The position numbers and the translations under genes were made by a program. Below the pieces are notes generated by a model. The model ran no database searches and was not told where the DNA came from. It worked only from the letters and a program-made list of their open reading frames with translations. Of a stretch of DNA of 9,645 nucleotides, positions 1-5,774 are shown piece by piece; position 1 is the first letter of the stretch; each line of letters starts with the position of its first letter. Source of the stretch: an uncultured Bacteroidales bacterium (GTDB lineage: Bacteria; Bacteroidota; Bacteroidia; Bacteroidales; Paludibacteraceae); NCBI GenBank assembly GCA_903912795.1, contig CAIWIS010000220.1, positions 1 to 9,645 of the forward strand, read 5' to 3'.

Positions 1-2
1 AA

Positions 3-539
3 CAAATAAGTGCACAACAAGAGTTTTTTCGAGAAAAAAATGGATTAACCTTGAGTGGTTCTTCTAACTTCATTTCATTTTATGGTGGCGATGTTGATTA
101 TTTATTTAATAAAAACATTATTCTTTCAGGTTCGTATAGTAATTCGAATACAAATTTTTTAGATGGAATGTATGGATTGAGTTTAAATTATTTTATTACT
201 GATCATACAATTGATAGTCCAACAAAAGGGATTGTTGGATTATCATTAAATGGTCCATTTGATGATCCATTTGATGATAGCATTCTCTCTGCAAATTTTG
301 GTTTACTTCATGTTTTTTTACATAAAACTTACTTCCCTTTTTCGCTGGCTCTTTTAACTAATTTTTCATTTCATGATGGATTACGTTTTCAACCTGCAAT
401 AGGTTATTCTCAAGCATTTGTTTCAAATAAAAAGGTGTATCCTGTTGTGAGTGTTACGTATGTAATTCCAAAGAGTGATTCTTATAATCAAATTGAATAT
501 TCATTATTTTTCAATGTTGGAATCAATATTAGATTATAA
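3..539 (+). CDS. Outer-membrane beta-barrel-like protein, 5'-truncated by the window edge
   Basis: The reading frame is open from the left edge, so this is the C-terminal 178 residues of a longer protein. The TTG at 51 is internal, since codons 3-50 read QISAQQEFFREKNGLT with no stop. What remains alternates short amphipathic stretches rich in Asn, Ser, Tyr and Phe with turns (for example NIILSGSYSNSNT and a final SLFFNVGINIRL). This is the pattern of Bacteroidota outer-membrane beta-barrels that end in a strand. No enzymatic motif is visible. A PFDDPFDD stretch comes from a perfect 12-bp tandem duplication at 255-278. The gene converges on butyrate kinase, with 13 bp between the two stop codons. 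The barrel assignment is an inference from composition; I do not recognise the family. The signal peptide, if any, lies outside the window. Confidence 0.7.
   Translation, partial: QISAQQEFFREKNGLTLSGSSNFISFYGGDVDYLFNKNIILSGSYSNSNTNFLDGMYGLSLNYFITDHTIDSPTKGIVGLSLNGPFDDPFDDSILSANFGLLHVFLHKTYFPFSLALLTNFSFHDGLRFQPAIGYSQAFVSNKKVYPVVSVTYVIPKSDSYNQIEYSLFFNVGINIRL
255..278 (+). repeat. Perfect 12-bp tandem duplication inside the beta-barrel gene
   Basis: CCATTTGATGAT occurs twice back to back, encoding PFDD-PFDD in what looks like a loop between two strands. It is in frame and probably arose by replication slippage. An extra or missing copy would keep the frame. Confidence 0.85.
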
Positions 540-552
540 AAATCAAAGTGGT

Positions 553-1611
553 TTAATATTTCTTCGCTTTTTCGCCTCGCAAAATTCGTAATCCAGCATA
601 AGCAAGAGCTTCCATTTCGTCTTCGCCCGGATATACAACCAAATGTGCAATGGATGAAATCATTTTAGTGATATAATTTACTACAAAAATATTGTGTGCT
701 ATACCTCCAGTAAGAATAACAGCATTTACATTGCCTTCCAAAGCAGCAATCATAGCTCCAATTTCTTTGCTTACATTGTAAGCCATTGCTTCTAGTATCA
801 ATTTAGCGTGTACATCCCCATTCGTAGCTCTTATAGCAGCTTCTCTGGCATCGTTGGTGCCAATGTGTGCCACCAAACCACCTTTCCCAACAAGCATTTT
901 CTGAATTTGTTCTTTGTTATATTCCCCCGAAAAACACATATTAATCAATGCACCTGCATCAATAGTCCCAGCTCGTTCGGGCGAAAATGAACCAAAACCA
1001 TCCAATGCTTGATTGGTGTCAATCACTTTACCGAGCCTATGTGCTGCCACCGAAATTCCACCTCCTAAATGTACAATAACCAAGTTAAGTTTTTCGTATT
1101 TACTACCAATACTTTTGGCATATTTTCGACCGATAGCTTTGTGATTCAACGCATGAAACACCGACCGACGTGGAAATTGTGGTAACCCACTTATGCGAGC
1201 CACGTCCTGCAATTCGTCAACTACTACTGGGTCAGCAATTAAAGCTATACAACCATTAATCTGACTTGCAATTTCGCGTGCTAGCATAGCACCAAGGTTA
1301 CTGGCATGCTCATGACCTCTTTTCATATCTTCAATCATAGCATCGCAAACTTCATAAGTGCCCGACTCAACCGGACGCATCAATCCACCACGACCAACTA
1401 TTGCCGAAAATTCACTTAAATCAATGTTCTTTTCAAGAAGCGTTTTTAAAATAATATTTTTTCGAAATTCATATTGATCAAAAACATTTTTATAAACAGA
1501 CAACTCCTCACTCGTATGACGAATGGTGTGGTCAAATTGAAGTGTATCTTCGTAATATACAGCAATTTTTGTTGAAGTTGAACCCGGATTTATGGATAGA
1601 ATTTTATACAT
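553..1611 (-). CDS. buk: Butyrate kinase
   Basis: Reversible phosphotransfer between butyryl phosphate + ADP and butyrate + ATP in the cytoplasm, the last step of the phosphotransbutyrylase/butyrate-kinase route; it may also act on branched-chain acyl phosphates. The protein is 352 residues, about the usual length. Acetate/butyrate-kinase (ASKHA fold) signatures appear in order: NPGSTSTK near the N terminus (phosphate-binding loop), GRGGLMRPVESGTYEV, NLGAMLAREIA, DPVVVDEL, FHALNHKAIGRKYA, VHLGGGISVAAH, DGFGSFSPERAGTID and ILTGGIAH. The ATG at 1611 directly precedes the conserved YKILSINPGSTSTK, which fixes the start. The partner phosphate butyryltransferase gene (ptb), often adjacent, is not in this window; the upstream neighbour is ruvC, 102 bp away. 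The leader has no Shine-Dalgarno sequence and I see no TAnnTTTG promoter in the spacer, so read-through from ruvC is plausible. Confidence 0.95.
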   Translation of the reverse strand: MYKILSINPGSTSTKIAVYYEDTLQFDHTIRHTSEELSVYKNVFDQYEFRKNIILKTLLEKNIDLSEFSAIVGRGGLMRPVESGTYEVCDAMIEDMKRGHEHASNLGAMLAREIASQINGCIALIADPVVVDELQDVARISGLPQFPRRSVFHALNHKAIGRKYAKSIGSKYEKLNLVIVHLGGGISVAAHRLGKVIDTNQALDGFGSFSPERAGTIDAGALINMCFSGEYNKEQIQKMLVGKGGLVAHIGTNDAREAAIRATNGDVHAKLILEAMAYNVSKEIGAMIAALEGNVNAVILTGGIAHNIFVVNYITKMISSIAHLVVYPGEDEMEALAYAGLRILRGEKAKKY

Positions 1612-1637
1612 AGGTTGAAGTGGTAATGTAAATTTGA

Positions 1638-1658
1638 ATGTGGTGATATGGTGATATG
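1638..1658 (+). repeat. 21-bp intercistronic repeat, copy 1 (ruvC-buk spacer)
   Basis: The core GTGGTGATATGGTGATATG is preceded by AT. It contains the tandem GGTGATAT unit twice. The identical 21 bases occur on the other strand at 5844-5864, between exbB and exbD. Flanking similarity is weak (TTGAATGTGG here, TTGATGTGG there), and the match ends sharply on the other side. Confidence 0.85.
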
Positions 1659-1669
1659 ATGATGAAATT

Positions 1670-1709
1670 AATTCGTAAAATTCGTTGTTTTAATTCGTTT
1701 TAATTCGTA
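1670..1709 (+). repeat. AATTCGT short repeats in the ruvC-buk spacer
   Basis: AATTCGT starts at 1670, 1679, 1692 and 1702. The last two lie within a perfect tandem TTTTAATTCG (1688-1697 and 1698-1707). It sits directly downstream of the ruvC stop codon. It is a low-complexity intergenic repeat with no coding potential visible. Confidence 0.75.
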
Positions 1710-1713
1710 TTAC

Positions 1714-2271
1714 TCATCTCTTTCTTTCCGGATTCTTGGCAATGAAATCTTTCCATCCTGAGTAAGCTTTGCTCGATTGAGGTCGTCCCATTTGTAGAAA
1801 ATGACAATAGGCGGCTGCTAATCCATCAGTTGCATCGAGTTGTGGCAACATTTGTTCTTGTGGAATATTCAAATAGCGGCGAAGCATATCTGCAACTTGT
1901 TCTTTGGAGGCACTTCCACTTCCGGTAATAGCCATTTTTATTTTCAAAGGAGCATATTCTGTAATTGGAATATCGCGATACAAAGCGGCAGACATGGCCA
2001 CACCTTGCGCACGACCGAGTTTTAACATCGACTGCACATTTTTTCCGAAAAACGGTGCTTCAATGGCCAAACAATCCGGATGAAACTCATCGATAAGCGA
2101 AAGTGTACGTGCAAATATCCGTTGCAATTTTAAGTAATGATCTGTATATTTTTTCAAATCCAAAACTCCCATTGCAAGCATTTCCGTTTTATTGCCATTC
2201 ACTTTCAGAATACCGTAGCCCATTATGGTAGTGCCAGGGTCAATGCCGAGTATAATTGTTTCGCGTTCCAT
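1714..2271 (-). CDS. ruvC: Crossover junction endodeoxyribonuclease RuvC
   Basis: Holliday-junction resolvase that acts with RuvAB to cut four-way junctions in recombinational repair. It is 185 residues, slightly longer than the E. coli protein because of a basic C-terminal tail (SGWKDFIAKNPERKR). The metal-binding acidic residues of the RNase-H-like fold are all visible: Asp11 in GIDPGT, Glu71 in AIEAPFFGKN, and Asp146 and Asp149 in LDATDGLAAAYCH. The conserved helix QSMLKLGRAQG is present, so the enzyme should be active. The start codon ATG (2269-2271) shares one base with the TAA of the upstream DUF4286 gene (TAATG), implying translational coupling and one transcript. No ruvA or ruvB is nearby, which is common outside Proteobacteria. 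Confidence 0.96.
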   Translation of the reverse strand: MERETIILGIDPGTTIMGYGILKVNGNKTEMLAMGVLDLKKYTDHYLKLQRIFARTLSLIDEFHPDCLAIEAPFFGKNVQSMLKLGRAQGVAMSAALYRDIPITEYAPLKIKMAITGSGSASKEQVADMLRRYLNIPQEQMLPQLDATDGLAAAYCHFLQMGRPQSSKAYSGWKDFIAKNPERKR

Positions 2272-2576
2272 TATTCAACAATTTCGAGTACAGTCGAAAA
2301 AAACTGCACTTCATTTCCAAATTCTTTCGAAAACGAATGTTGAAAGGTTTCTGCATTGGTTTTGTGCCAACTCATAAGTGTTTGCATATCTGCAATTTTA
2401 AACTGCACGGAATAGGAAATACCCTCTTCATCTTCGCTACCAACAATTTTTGCAATTTGTGGATTTGTAAAAATATTATTGGTTAGCATAAATGGAATAT
2501 GATACTTTTGAACCCATTGAATCCAATTATTTGAAATAGAACTAGATACTTTGTAAGTGGTATTAAATATTAGCAT
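2271..2576 (-). CDS. DUF4286 family protein
   Basis: A 101-residue cytoplasmic protein of unknown function. From memory it fits the DUF4286 family that is common in Bacteroidota: an MLIFNTTYKV-type beta strand at the start, a W..W..K.HIP motif (NWIQWVQKYHIP), a central YSVQFKI strand, and a C-terminal strand ending LEIVE. The overall size and pattern resemble a ferredoxin-like dimeric alpha-beta barrel. I place the start at the ATG 2574-2576, because the preceding in-frame TTG codons (2592-2597) fall inside the putative promoter box and would add residues not typical of the family. It overlaps the ruvC start by one base. It is the first gene of the ruvC group and is head-to-head with tRNA-Ala. 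Confidence 0.8.
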   Translation of the reverse strand: MLIFNTTYKVSSSISNNWIQWVQKYHIPFMLTNNIFTNPQIAKIVGSEDEEGISYSVQFKIADMQTLMSWHKTNAETFQHSFSKEFGNEVQFFSTVLEIVE

Positions 2577-2594
2577 GTGTGTAAAAATTTTCAA

Positions 2595-2602
2595 CAAAAA
2601 TA
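2595..2602 (-). promoter_or_regulatory. Candidate -7 box for the DUF4286-ruvC group
   Basis: On the minus strand this reads TATTTTTG, matching the Bacteroidota -7 consensus TAnnTTTG. It ends 18 bases upstream of the DUF4286 ATG. No good TTG (-33) element is seen at the usual distance, so the call rests on one box. Confidence 0.4.
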
Positions 2603-2624
2603 CACATAATTTCCAAAACTTATG

Positions 2625-2632
2625 TATCTTTG
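2625..2632 (+). promoter_or_regulatory. Candidate -7 box for tRNA-Ala
   Basis: TATCTTTG matches TAnnTTTG and lies 24 bases before the first base of the tRNA, leaving room for a short leader removed by RNase P. A -33 TTG is not evident at 17-23 bases. It is divergent from the candidate box at 2595-2602. Confidence 0.5.
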
Positions 2633-2656
2633 CACCGCAATTTCGAAATCAAGTAC

Positions 2657-2733
2657 GGGGGTTTAGCTCATCTGGCTAGAGCGCGACACTGGCAGTGTCG
2701 AGGTGACCGGTTCGAGTCCGGTAATCTCCACCA
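2657..2733 (+). tRNA. tRNA-Ala, anticodon GGC, CCA encoded
   Basis: A full cloverleaf can be drawn. The acceptor arm is GGGGGTT paired with AATCTCC, the D stem is GCTC/GAGC, the anticodon stem is CGACA/TGTCG with loop CTGGCAG, the variable loop is AGGTG, and the T arm is ACCGG-TTCGAGT-CCGGT. The anticodon GGC is at 2691-2693. The third acceptor pair is G.U, the classic alanine identity element, which supports the assignment. The discriminator is A at 2730 and the CCA end is genomically encoded at 2731-2733. A strong intrinsic terminator follows within 10 bases. Confidence 0.97.
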
Positions 2734-2742
2734 ACTTGAAAC

Positions 2743-2786
2743 AAAAATGATTAGTTAGGTAGTTTCCTGATTAATCATTTTTTTTT
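2743..2786 (+). terminator. Intrinsic terminator of tRNA-Ala
   Basis: A 17-bp stem (2743-2759 with 2766-2782, two G.U pairs) closes a 6-base loop TAGTTT. It merges into a run of nine T residues (2778-2786). It starts nine bases after the CCA end, so tRNA-Ala is its own transcription unit. The A-rich 5' arm also makes it usable from the other side, but nothing on the minus strand needs it here. Confidence 0.9.
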
Positions 2787-2808
2787 GTAAAAAAACACAT
2801 ATTTATCG

Positions 2809-2836
2809 TTGACTTTGAATTAAAAATGTAACTTTG
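2809..2836 (+). promoter_or_regulatory. Promoter of tRNA-Thr
   Basis: TTG at 2809-2811 (-33 element) and TAACTTTG at 2829-2836 (-7 element, matching TAnnTTTG) are separated by 17 bases, within the spacing known for the Bacteroidota primary sigma factor. The tRNA begins 14 bases after the -7 box. This is the best promoter match in the window. Confidence 0.7.
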
Positions 2837-2850
2837 CAATTGTATCTAAC

Positions 2851-2923
2851 GCCTTTTTAGCTCAGCTGGTAGAGCAATTCATTCGTAATGAATAGGTCTG
2901 GGGTTCGAGTCCCCAAAAAGGCT
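2851..2923 (+). tRNA. tRNA-Thr, anticodon CGT, no encoded CCA
   Basis: Cloverleaf: acceptor GCCTTTT/AAAAGGC, D stem GCTC/GAGC, anticodon stem ATTCA/TGAAT with loop TTCGTAA, variable loop AGGTC, T arm TGGGG-TTCGAGT-CCCCA. The anticodon CGT (2884-2886) reads ACG, threonine. The discriminator base is T (2923) and is followed by CAA, so the CCA end must be added by a nucleotidyltransferase, unlike the neighbouring tRNA-Ala. A T-run (2930-2938) follows but without a separate hairpin. Confidence 0.95.
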
Positions 2924-2941
2924 CAACTATTTTTTTTTGTT

Positions 2942-3271
2942 ATGATGATGTTCGATAATGCAATATTTGCTACATTTATCCCTCAGTTTTTGATGGTGGT
3001 TGCATTTGTTACGTGTCTTATTTCACCAAATAAAATTGAGAATACGAATGTAGAAGTTTCTGAAATTCAGATTATTGTACAACATGACAATCATGTTTCC
3101 ACTTCTACATTTGTTACAAATGCAGACTTTTACTTTGCGCTTAACGAAAATAAATCAAAGAATTATTTTGTTGAGCAGAAATTTTGTTTTTATCCTATTA
3201 AAATTCATTTTTCAATAATCGAAAAATGTGATTTTCATTTCTCCAGACCTCCTCCAATTTATTTGTTGTAA
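2942..3271 (+). CDS. Small membrane-anchored hypothetical protein
   Basis: 109 residues if it starts at the first of three consecutive ATG codons (2942, 2945, 2948). The frame extends further upstream, but only into tRNA-Thr, so the ATG at 2888 cannot be the true start. A single hydrophobic segment at about residues 7-27 (AIFATFIPQFLMVVAFVTCLI) would act as an uncleaved anchor or signal. The rest is polar, ending in FSRPPPIYLL. No catalytic motif is seen and I cannot assign a family. The gene starts 18 bases after tRNA-Thr with no obvious promoter of its own, so it may be read through from the tRNA promoter. Codon composition is similar to its neighbours. It could be a conserved Bacteroidota small protein or a chance frame. 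Confidence 0.5.
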   Translation: MMMFDNAIFATFIPQFLMVVAFVTCLISPNKIENTNVEVSEIQIIVQHDNHVSTSTFVTNADFYFALNENKSKNYFVEQKFCFYPIKIHFSIIEKCDFHFSRPPPIYLL

Positions 3272-3288
3272 ATCAACATTCTTTTTTT

Positions 3289-3324
3289 TATGCTTAGGTT
3301 TATCAAGTACATAGCCTAAGTATG
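3289..3324. repeat. Inverted repeat upstream of the secreted beta-barrel gene
   Basis: TATGCTTAGG (3289-3298) pairs with CCTAAGTATG (3315-3324), giving a 10-bp stem with two G.U pairs and a 16-base loop. A T-run (3282-3289) lies on its 5' side, so on the + strand it is the wrong way round for an intrinsic terminator. It sits 18 bases after the small hypothetical gene and 53 bases before the next start codon. It could be an operator or an mRNA leader structure. Confidence 0.5.
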
Positions 3325-3335
3325 TATTCAATATT

Positions 3336-3351
3336 GGGCAATGTATTGCTC
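3336..3351. repeat. Small stem-loop in the same leader
   Basis: GCAAT (3338-3342) and ATTGC (3345-3349) are separated by GT, with a G.U and then a G-C pair extending outward. Together with the repeat at 3289-3324 it gives the 106-bp gap before the beta-barrel gene two hairpins in a row. A weak TAAATTTC (one mismatch to TAnnTTTG) follows at 3359-3366. Confidence 0.35.
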
Positions 3352-3377
3352 ATAAAACTAAATTTCATACAATTAAT

Positions 3378-4046
3378 ATGTCAAAATATAGAATAGCATT
3401 TTTTTTGCTAACATGCTTTTTTTCAACCAGTTTATTTGCAAATTTTCCAACAAAACCGGATGCAATTACTGGTTCTACCAAATTATACAAAACCGATAGT
3501 TTACATAAATATATCAATATTGTAAAAGTGCCCAAACAATATAGTTTTGAGTTTGGTTATCGTAATTTGTTTTCGGTAATAGATAAAACACCAATAGCAC
3601 ATTCACCTTATGTAAATTCGGCCACACATGGTTACGGATTTTTGTTCGATTATGCTTGGCAACTGAGTGGTTTGAATAAAAAACGTCCTGCAGTTTTTCT
3701 ATCAGTACCAATGGGATACACTGTTATACTGCCCGACAATAGTGGTTCGAAACGTATTTCAATGTTAAATTATGGCTGGACTACCAGGCACGAATTGGCT
3801 GTAAATAAGCCAATTATACCTTATGTGTCTTATGGTTTGTTTTTGAATACACTGAAAATTGATGGAATACCTGGAGGTGTAATGGGGCATCAAACGCAGT
3901 TCGAAGGTGGTTTGAACTTTAATACAAAGTCAAAACTGAAGTATTTTGCAAAAATCCAATACAGCTATACTTCGTACCCAAAATTAGGAGTAAAGGAACG
4001 TATTCATTTTCAATATGCCGATGTGCGGTTAGGAATGAGGTTCTAA
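3378..4046 (+). CDS. Secreted outer-membrane beta-barrel-like hypothetical protein
   Basis: 222 residues. The N terminus has a typical Sec signal peptide: a basic start (MSKYR), a hydrophobic core (IAFFLLTCFFSTSLF), and a likely cleavage near SLFA-NF at about residue 22. The mature part is rich in alternating aromatic strands (YSFEFGYRNLF, YGFLFDYAWQL, YVSYGLFLNTL, FAKIQYSYTSY) and ends in ADVRLGMRF, a terminal strand finishing in Phe as expected for BAM substrates. This suggests a barrel of about 8-10 strands in the outer membrane. I do not recognise a named family. The gene converges on the DJ-1 gene with only 4 bp between stop codons and no separate terminator. Confidence 0.75.
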   Translation: MSKYRIAFFLLTCFFSTSLFANFPTKPDAITGSTKLYKTDSLHKYINIVKVPKQYSFEFGYRNLFSVIDKTPIAHSPYVNSATHGYGFLFDYAWQLSGLNKKRPAVFLSVPMGYTVILPDNSGSKRISMLNYGWTTRHELAVNKPIIPYVSYGLFLNTLKIDGIPGGVMGHQTQFEGGLNFNTKSKLKYFAKIQYSYTSYPKLGVKERIHFQYADVRLGMRF

Positions 4047-4050
4047 ATGT

Positions 4051-4596
4051 TTATTTGATAAACATTCCACTGCGAATAGCGTCAGCTATTGCTTTGCCTT
4101 TCAGGTCAGTTACAATCGTTAAAGCAAACTCAAGGGCAGCTCCGGCTGCTTTTGCTGTAAATATATTATTCGAACTTACAACATCGTTATTTGAGAGTGT
4201 TGCATGCAATAAATGTTTTTCGAAACCAGGATAACAAATTGCTTCTTGATTTTGTAAAATACCTAATTTGCCAAGTATCGATGGTGCTGCGCAAATTGCA
4301 GCCATTTTATTTCCTCTTTTAGCTTGTGTTTGAATCAACAACTTTAAACCTTCGTGATTATCTAAATTGGTAGTGCCAGGCAGGCCTCCTGGGAGAAAAA
4401 GAAAGCAGTTGTCCTCAAATTTTTGTTCCGAAAAAATATTGTCGGCCATAACAGTAATGCCATGAGCACCTGTTACCGACTTTTTATCCGTAATTGAAAT
4501 GGTTGTTACTTGAATATCAGCACGACGAAAAATATCTATAGGCGCAATAGCTTCGATTTCTTCAAAACCTTCGGCAAGGAACAAATAAATGTGCAT
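4051..4596 (-). CDS. DJ-1/PfpI family protein (DJ-1-type deglycase/glyoxalase III-like)
   Basis: 181 residues, the size of bacterial DJ-1/YajL proteins. The hallmark residues are visible. Glu15 in AEGFEEIEAIAP corresponds to Glu18 of human DJ-1, and Cys102 in the nucleophile elbow AAICAAPSILG corresponds to Cys106. LPGGLPG and the C-terminal TAKAAGAALEFALTIV motif are also conserved. Family members detoxify methylglyoxal, repair glycated groups or respond to oxidative stress; which applies here cannot be told from sequence. The third His of some DJ-1 proteins is not evident; the equivalent segment reads CYPGFEKHLL. The gene starts 2 bp after the tonB stop codon, so it is almost certainly translated from the exbB-exbD-tonB message. 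Confidence 0.9.
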   Translation of the reverse strand: MHIYLFLAEGFEEIEAIAPIDIFRRADIQVTTISITDKKSVTGAHGITVMADNIFSEQKFEDNCFLFLPGGLPGTTNLDNHEGLKLLIQTQAKRGNKMAAICAAPSILGKLGILQNQEAICYPGFEKHLLHATLSNNDVVSSNNIFTAKAAGAALEFALTIVTDLKGKAIADAIRSGMFIK

Positions 4597-4598
4597 AT

Positions 4599-5348
4599 TT
4601 ATCTAAGTTTGAAATTATAGGTAATTGATCCTGTAGAAACACCATCGCCACTCGAAAAACGGGTGCGTTTGGCAGCCGACATGGCTGCGTTACGAGTTGC
4701 AGCATCCGAAATATTTGTAGGTGAACCAATTGATGCGCTTAATACACTTCCATTTTCGTCGACACGTATATTAACCGTAATTCTACCTTCCACATCGTTG
4801 TCGTAACTTGGTTGAACTAATGAACCTGTTAGTGAACGACCATTTAGCGACCATGAATTACCGCCCGAATTGCCTGATCCTGCTGGATTTCCCTGACGGC
4901 CATCTCCTGAAGTAGTTCCACTTCCTTTCGAGTTGCTATTGCCAAAAAGTCCATTCATTTCATTTGCCTTATTAATAGCATCTTGCTGTGCTTTTTTCTT
5001 TTCGTTGGCAATTCGTTGTTCTTCAATACGTAAACGTTCAGCGGCTTCTTTCTCGCGTTTGTCTTTTTTCTTTTGTTCAGCTATTGCAAGCGAGTTGTCG
5101 TCCTGCGTCAATACCTCTTGTTTTACTGGTTTTGGAGCAGCAGGTGGTGGTGTTGTTTCTTTAATTACAGGTTCAGTAGTTGGGGTTTGAGTGTTACCTG
5201 CACCCATATCCACTTCGCCAAAACTCACCATTATTCCTTCATCTTCGGGTTGCTTTAGTCCAGGCATTACAATTAGAAACAATAACAATATCAGTATTCC
5301 TGTTATTATTATCGAACCAGTTAAACCATATACTTCTGACTTTTTCAC
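4599..5348 (-). CDS. tonB: TonB-family energy transducer with TolA-like coiled coil
   Basis: 249 residues, anchored in the inner membrane and spanning the periplasm to pass energy from ExbB/ExbD to outer-membrane partners. In order: a short cytoplasmic start; one TM helix at about 11-28; a VSFGEVDMGAG motif typical of Bacteroidota TonB; a Pro-rich stretch (about 59-76, TEPVIKETTPPPAAPKPVK); a charged Lys/Glu/Arg/Ala coiled coil (about 89-131) like TolA domain II; a Gly/Ser/Asn linker (about 136-168); and a TonB_C domain (about 172-249, GRITVNIRVDENGSVLSAS then RNAAMSAAKRTRFSSG and ITYNFKLR). The start is GTG at 5346-5348, overlapping the exbD TGA as GTGA, so translation is coupled. The TolA/TonB mixture leaves open whether it serves nutrient uptake or a Tol-like envelope role. 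Confidence 0.9.
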   Translation of the reverse strand: MKKSEVYGLTGSIIITGILILLLFLIVMPGLKQPEDEGIMVSFGEVDMGAGNTQTPTTEPVIKETTPPPAAPKPVKQEVLTQDDNSLAIAEQKKKDKREKEAAERLRIEEQRIANEKKKAQQDAINKANEMNGLFGNSNSKGSGTTSGDGRQGNPAGSGNSGGNSWSLNGRSLTGSLVQPSYDNDVEGRITVNIRVDENGSVLSASIGSPTNISDAATRNAAMSAAKRTRFSSGDGVSTGSITYNFKLR

Positions 5349-5761
5349 TTTGCAGTCGATTTTGTAGCTATAACTAATTTTAATTTGTGCTGATTGGCAA
5401 TGTCGAGTACTTTAACTACCTCTTTGTAAGCAATTTCCTGATCAGCATGAAGGGCTATGTAGGTGCTTGAATCTTTTGCTACTAAACTCATTATTTGCGC
5501 TTCGAGTGCTTCGGCTGCAATTGCAACTGGTTGGTCACTTCCAACAGCAATGAAGTAATTTCCATCTTTATCGATCGAAACTTTTGCTATTACTTGTTTT
5601 GTAGTAGTTGAAGCTTTGCTTTGTGGTAAATTTATCTTAATATCGTTTGGCGACGACATAGTTGATGAAATAACAAAGAATATAAGTAAGAGGAAAATTA
5701 TATCGGTCATGGACGACATCGAGAATGATGCTTCCACTTTATTTCTTCTTTTTAATGCCAT
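5345..5761 (-). CDS. exbD: ExbD/TolR family biopolymer transport protein
   Basis: 138 residues, normal length. A basic cytoplasmic N terminus (MALKRRNKVEASFSMSSMTD) leads into one TM helix at about 20-35 (IIFLLLIFFVISST). Asp20 at its start corresponds to the essential proton-path Asp of ExbD (Asp25) and TolR (Asp23). The periplasmic domain has the expected IKINLPQ strand, the VSIDKDGNYFI hairpin, and the C-terminal ALHADQEIAYKEVVKVLDIANQHKLKLVIAT segment. It forms the proton-driven motor with ExbB. Its stop overlaps the tonB start. A 107-bp repeat-bearing spacer separates it from exbB. Only one ExbD is present here, whereas many Bacteroidota clusters carry two. Confidence 0.95.
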   Translation of the reverse strand: MALKRRNKVEASFSMSSMTDIIFLLLIFFVISSTMSSPNDIKINLPQSKASTTTKQVIAKVSIDKDGNYFIAVGSDQPVAIAAEALEAQIMSLVAKDSSTYIALHADQEIAYKEVVKVLDIANQHKLKLVIATKSTAK

Positions 5762-5774
5762 GTTTTTTTTAAAG

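Noticed and set aside
51..53. TTG at 51 as the start of the left-edge gene.
   Set aside because: The frame is open without a stop to base 3 and reads plausible protein, so the gene is truncated by the window.
2577..2597. TTG start at 2597 for the DUF4286 gene, seven codons before the ATG.
   Set aside because: It lies in the TATTTTTG promoter-like box. The ATG at 2576 gives the family-like N terminus MLIFNTTYKV.
2657..2923. Integration site or genomic island at the two tRNA genes.
   Set aside because: There is no integrase and no repeated tRNA 3' end in the window, and the flanking genes look like core chromosome.
2888..2941. Upstream extension of the small hypothetical gene to the ATG at 2888.
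   Set aside because: That ATG is inside the anticodon arm of tRNA-Thr. The extra residues would be translated from tRNA and spacer, so I use 2942.
3289..3324. Intrinsic terminator for the small hypothetical gene.
   Set aside because: The T-run precedes rather than follows the stem on the + strand, and the minus strand has A residues there.
808..5377. Several 60-85-residue frames opposite buk, ruvC, exbD and tonB.
   Set aside because: All lie antisense to genes with clear family motifs, with no conserved features of their own.
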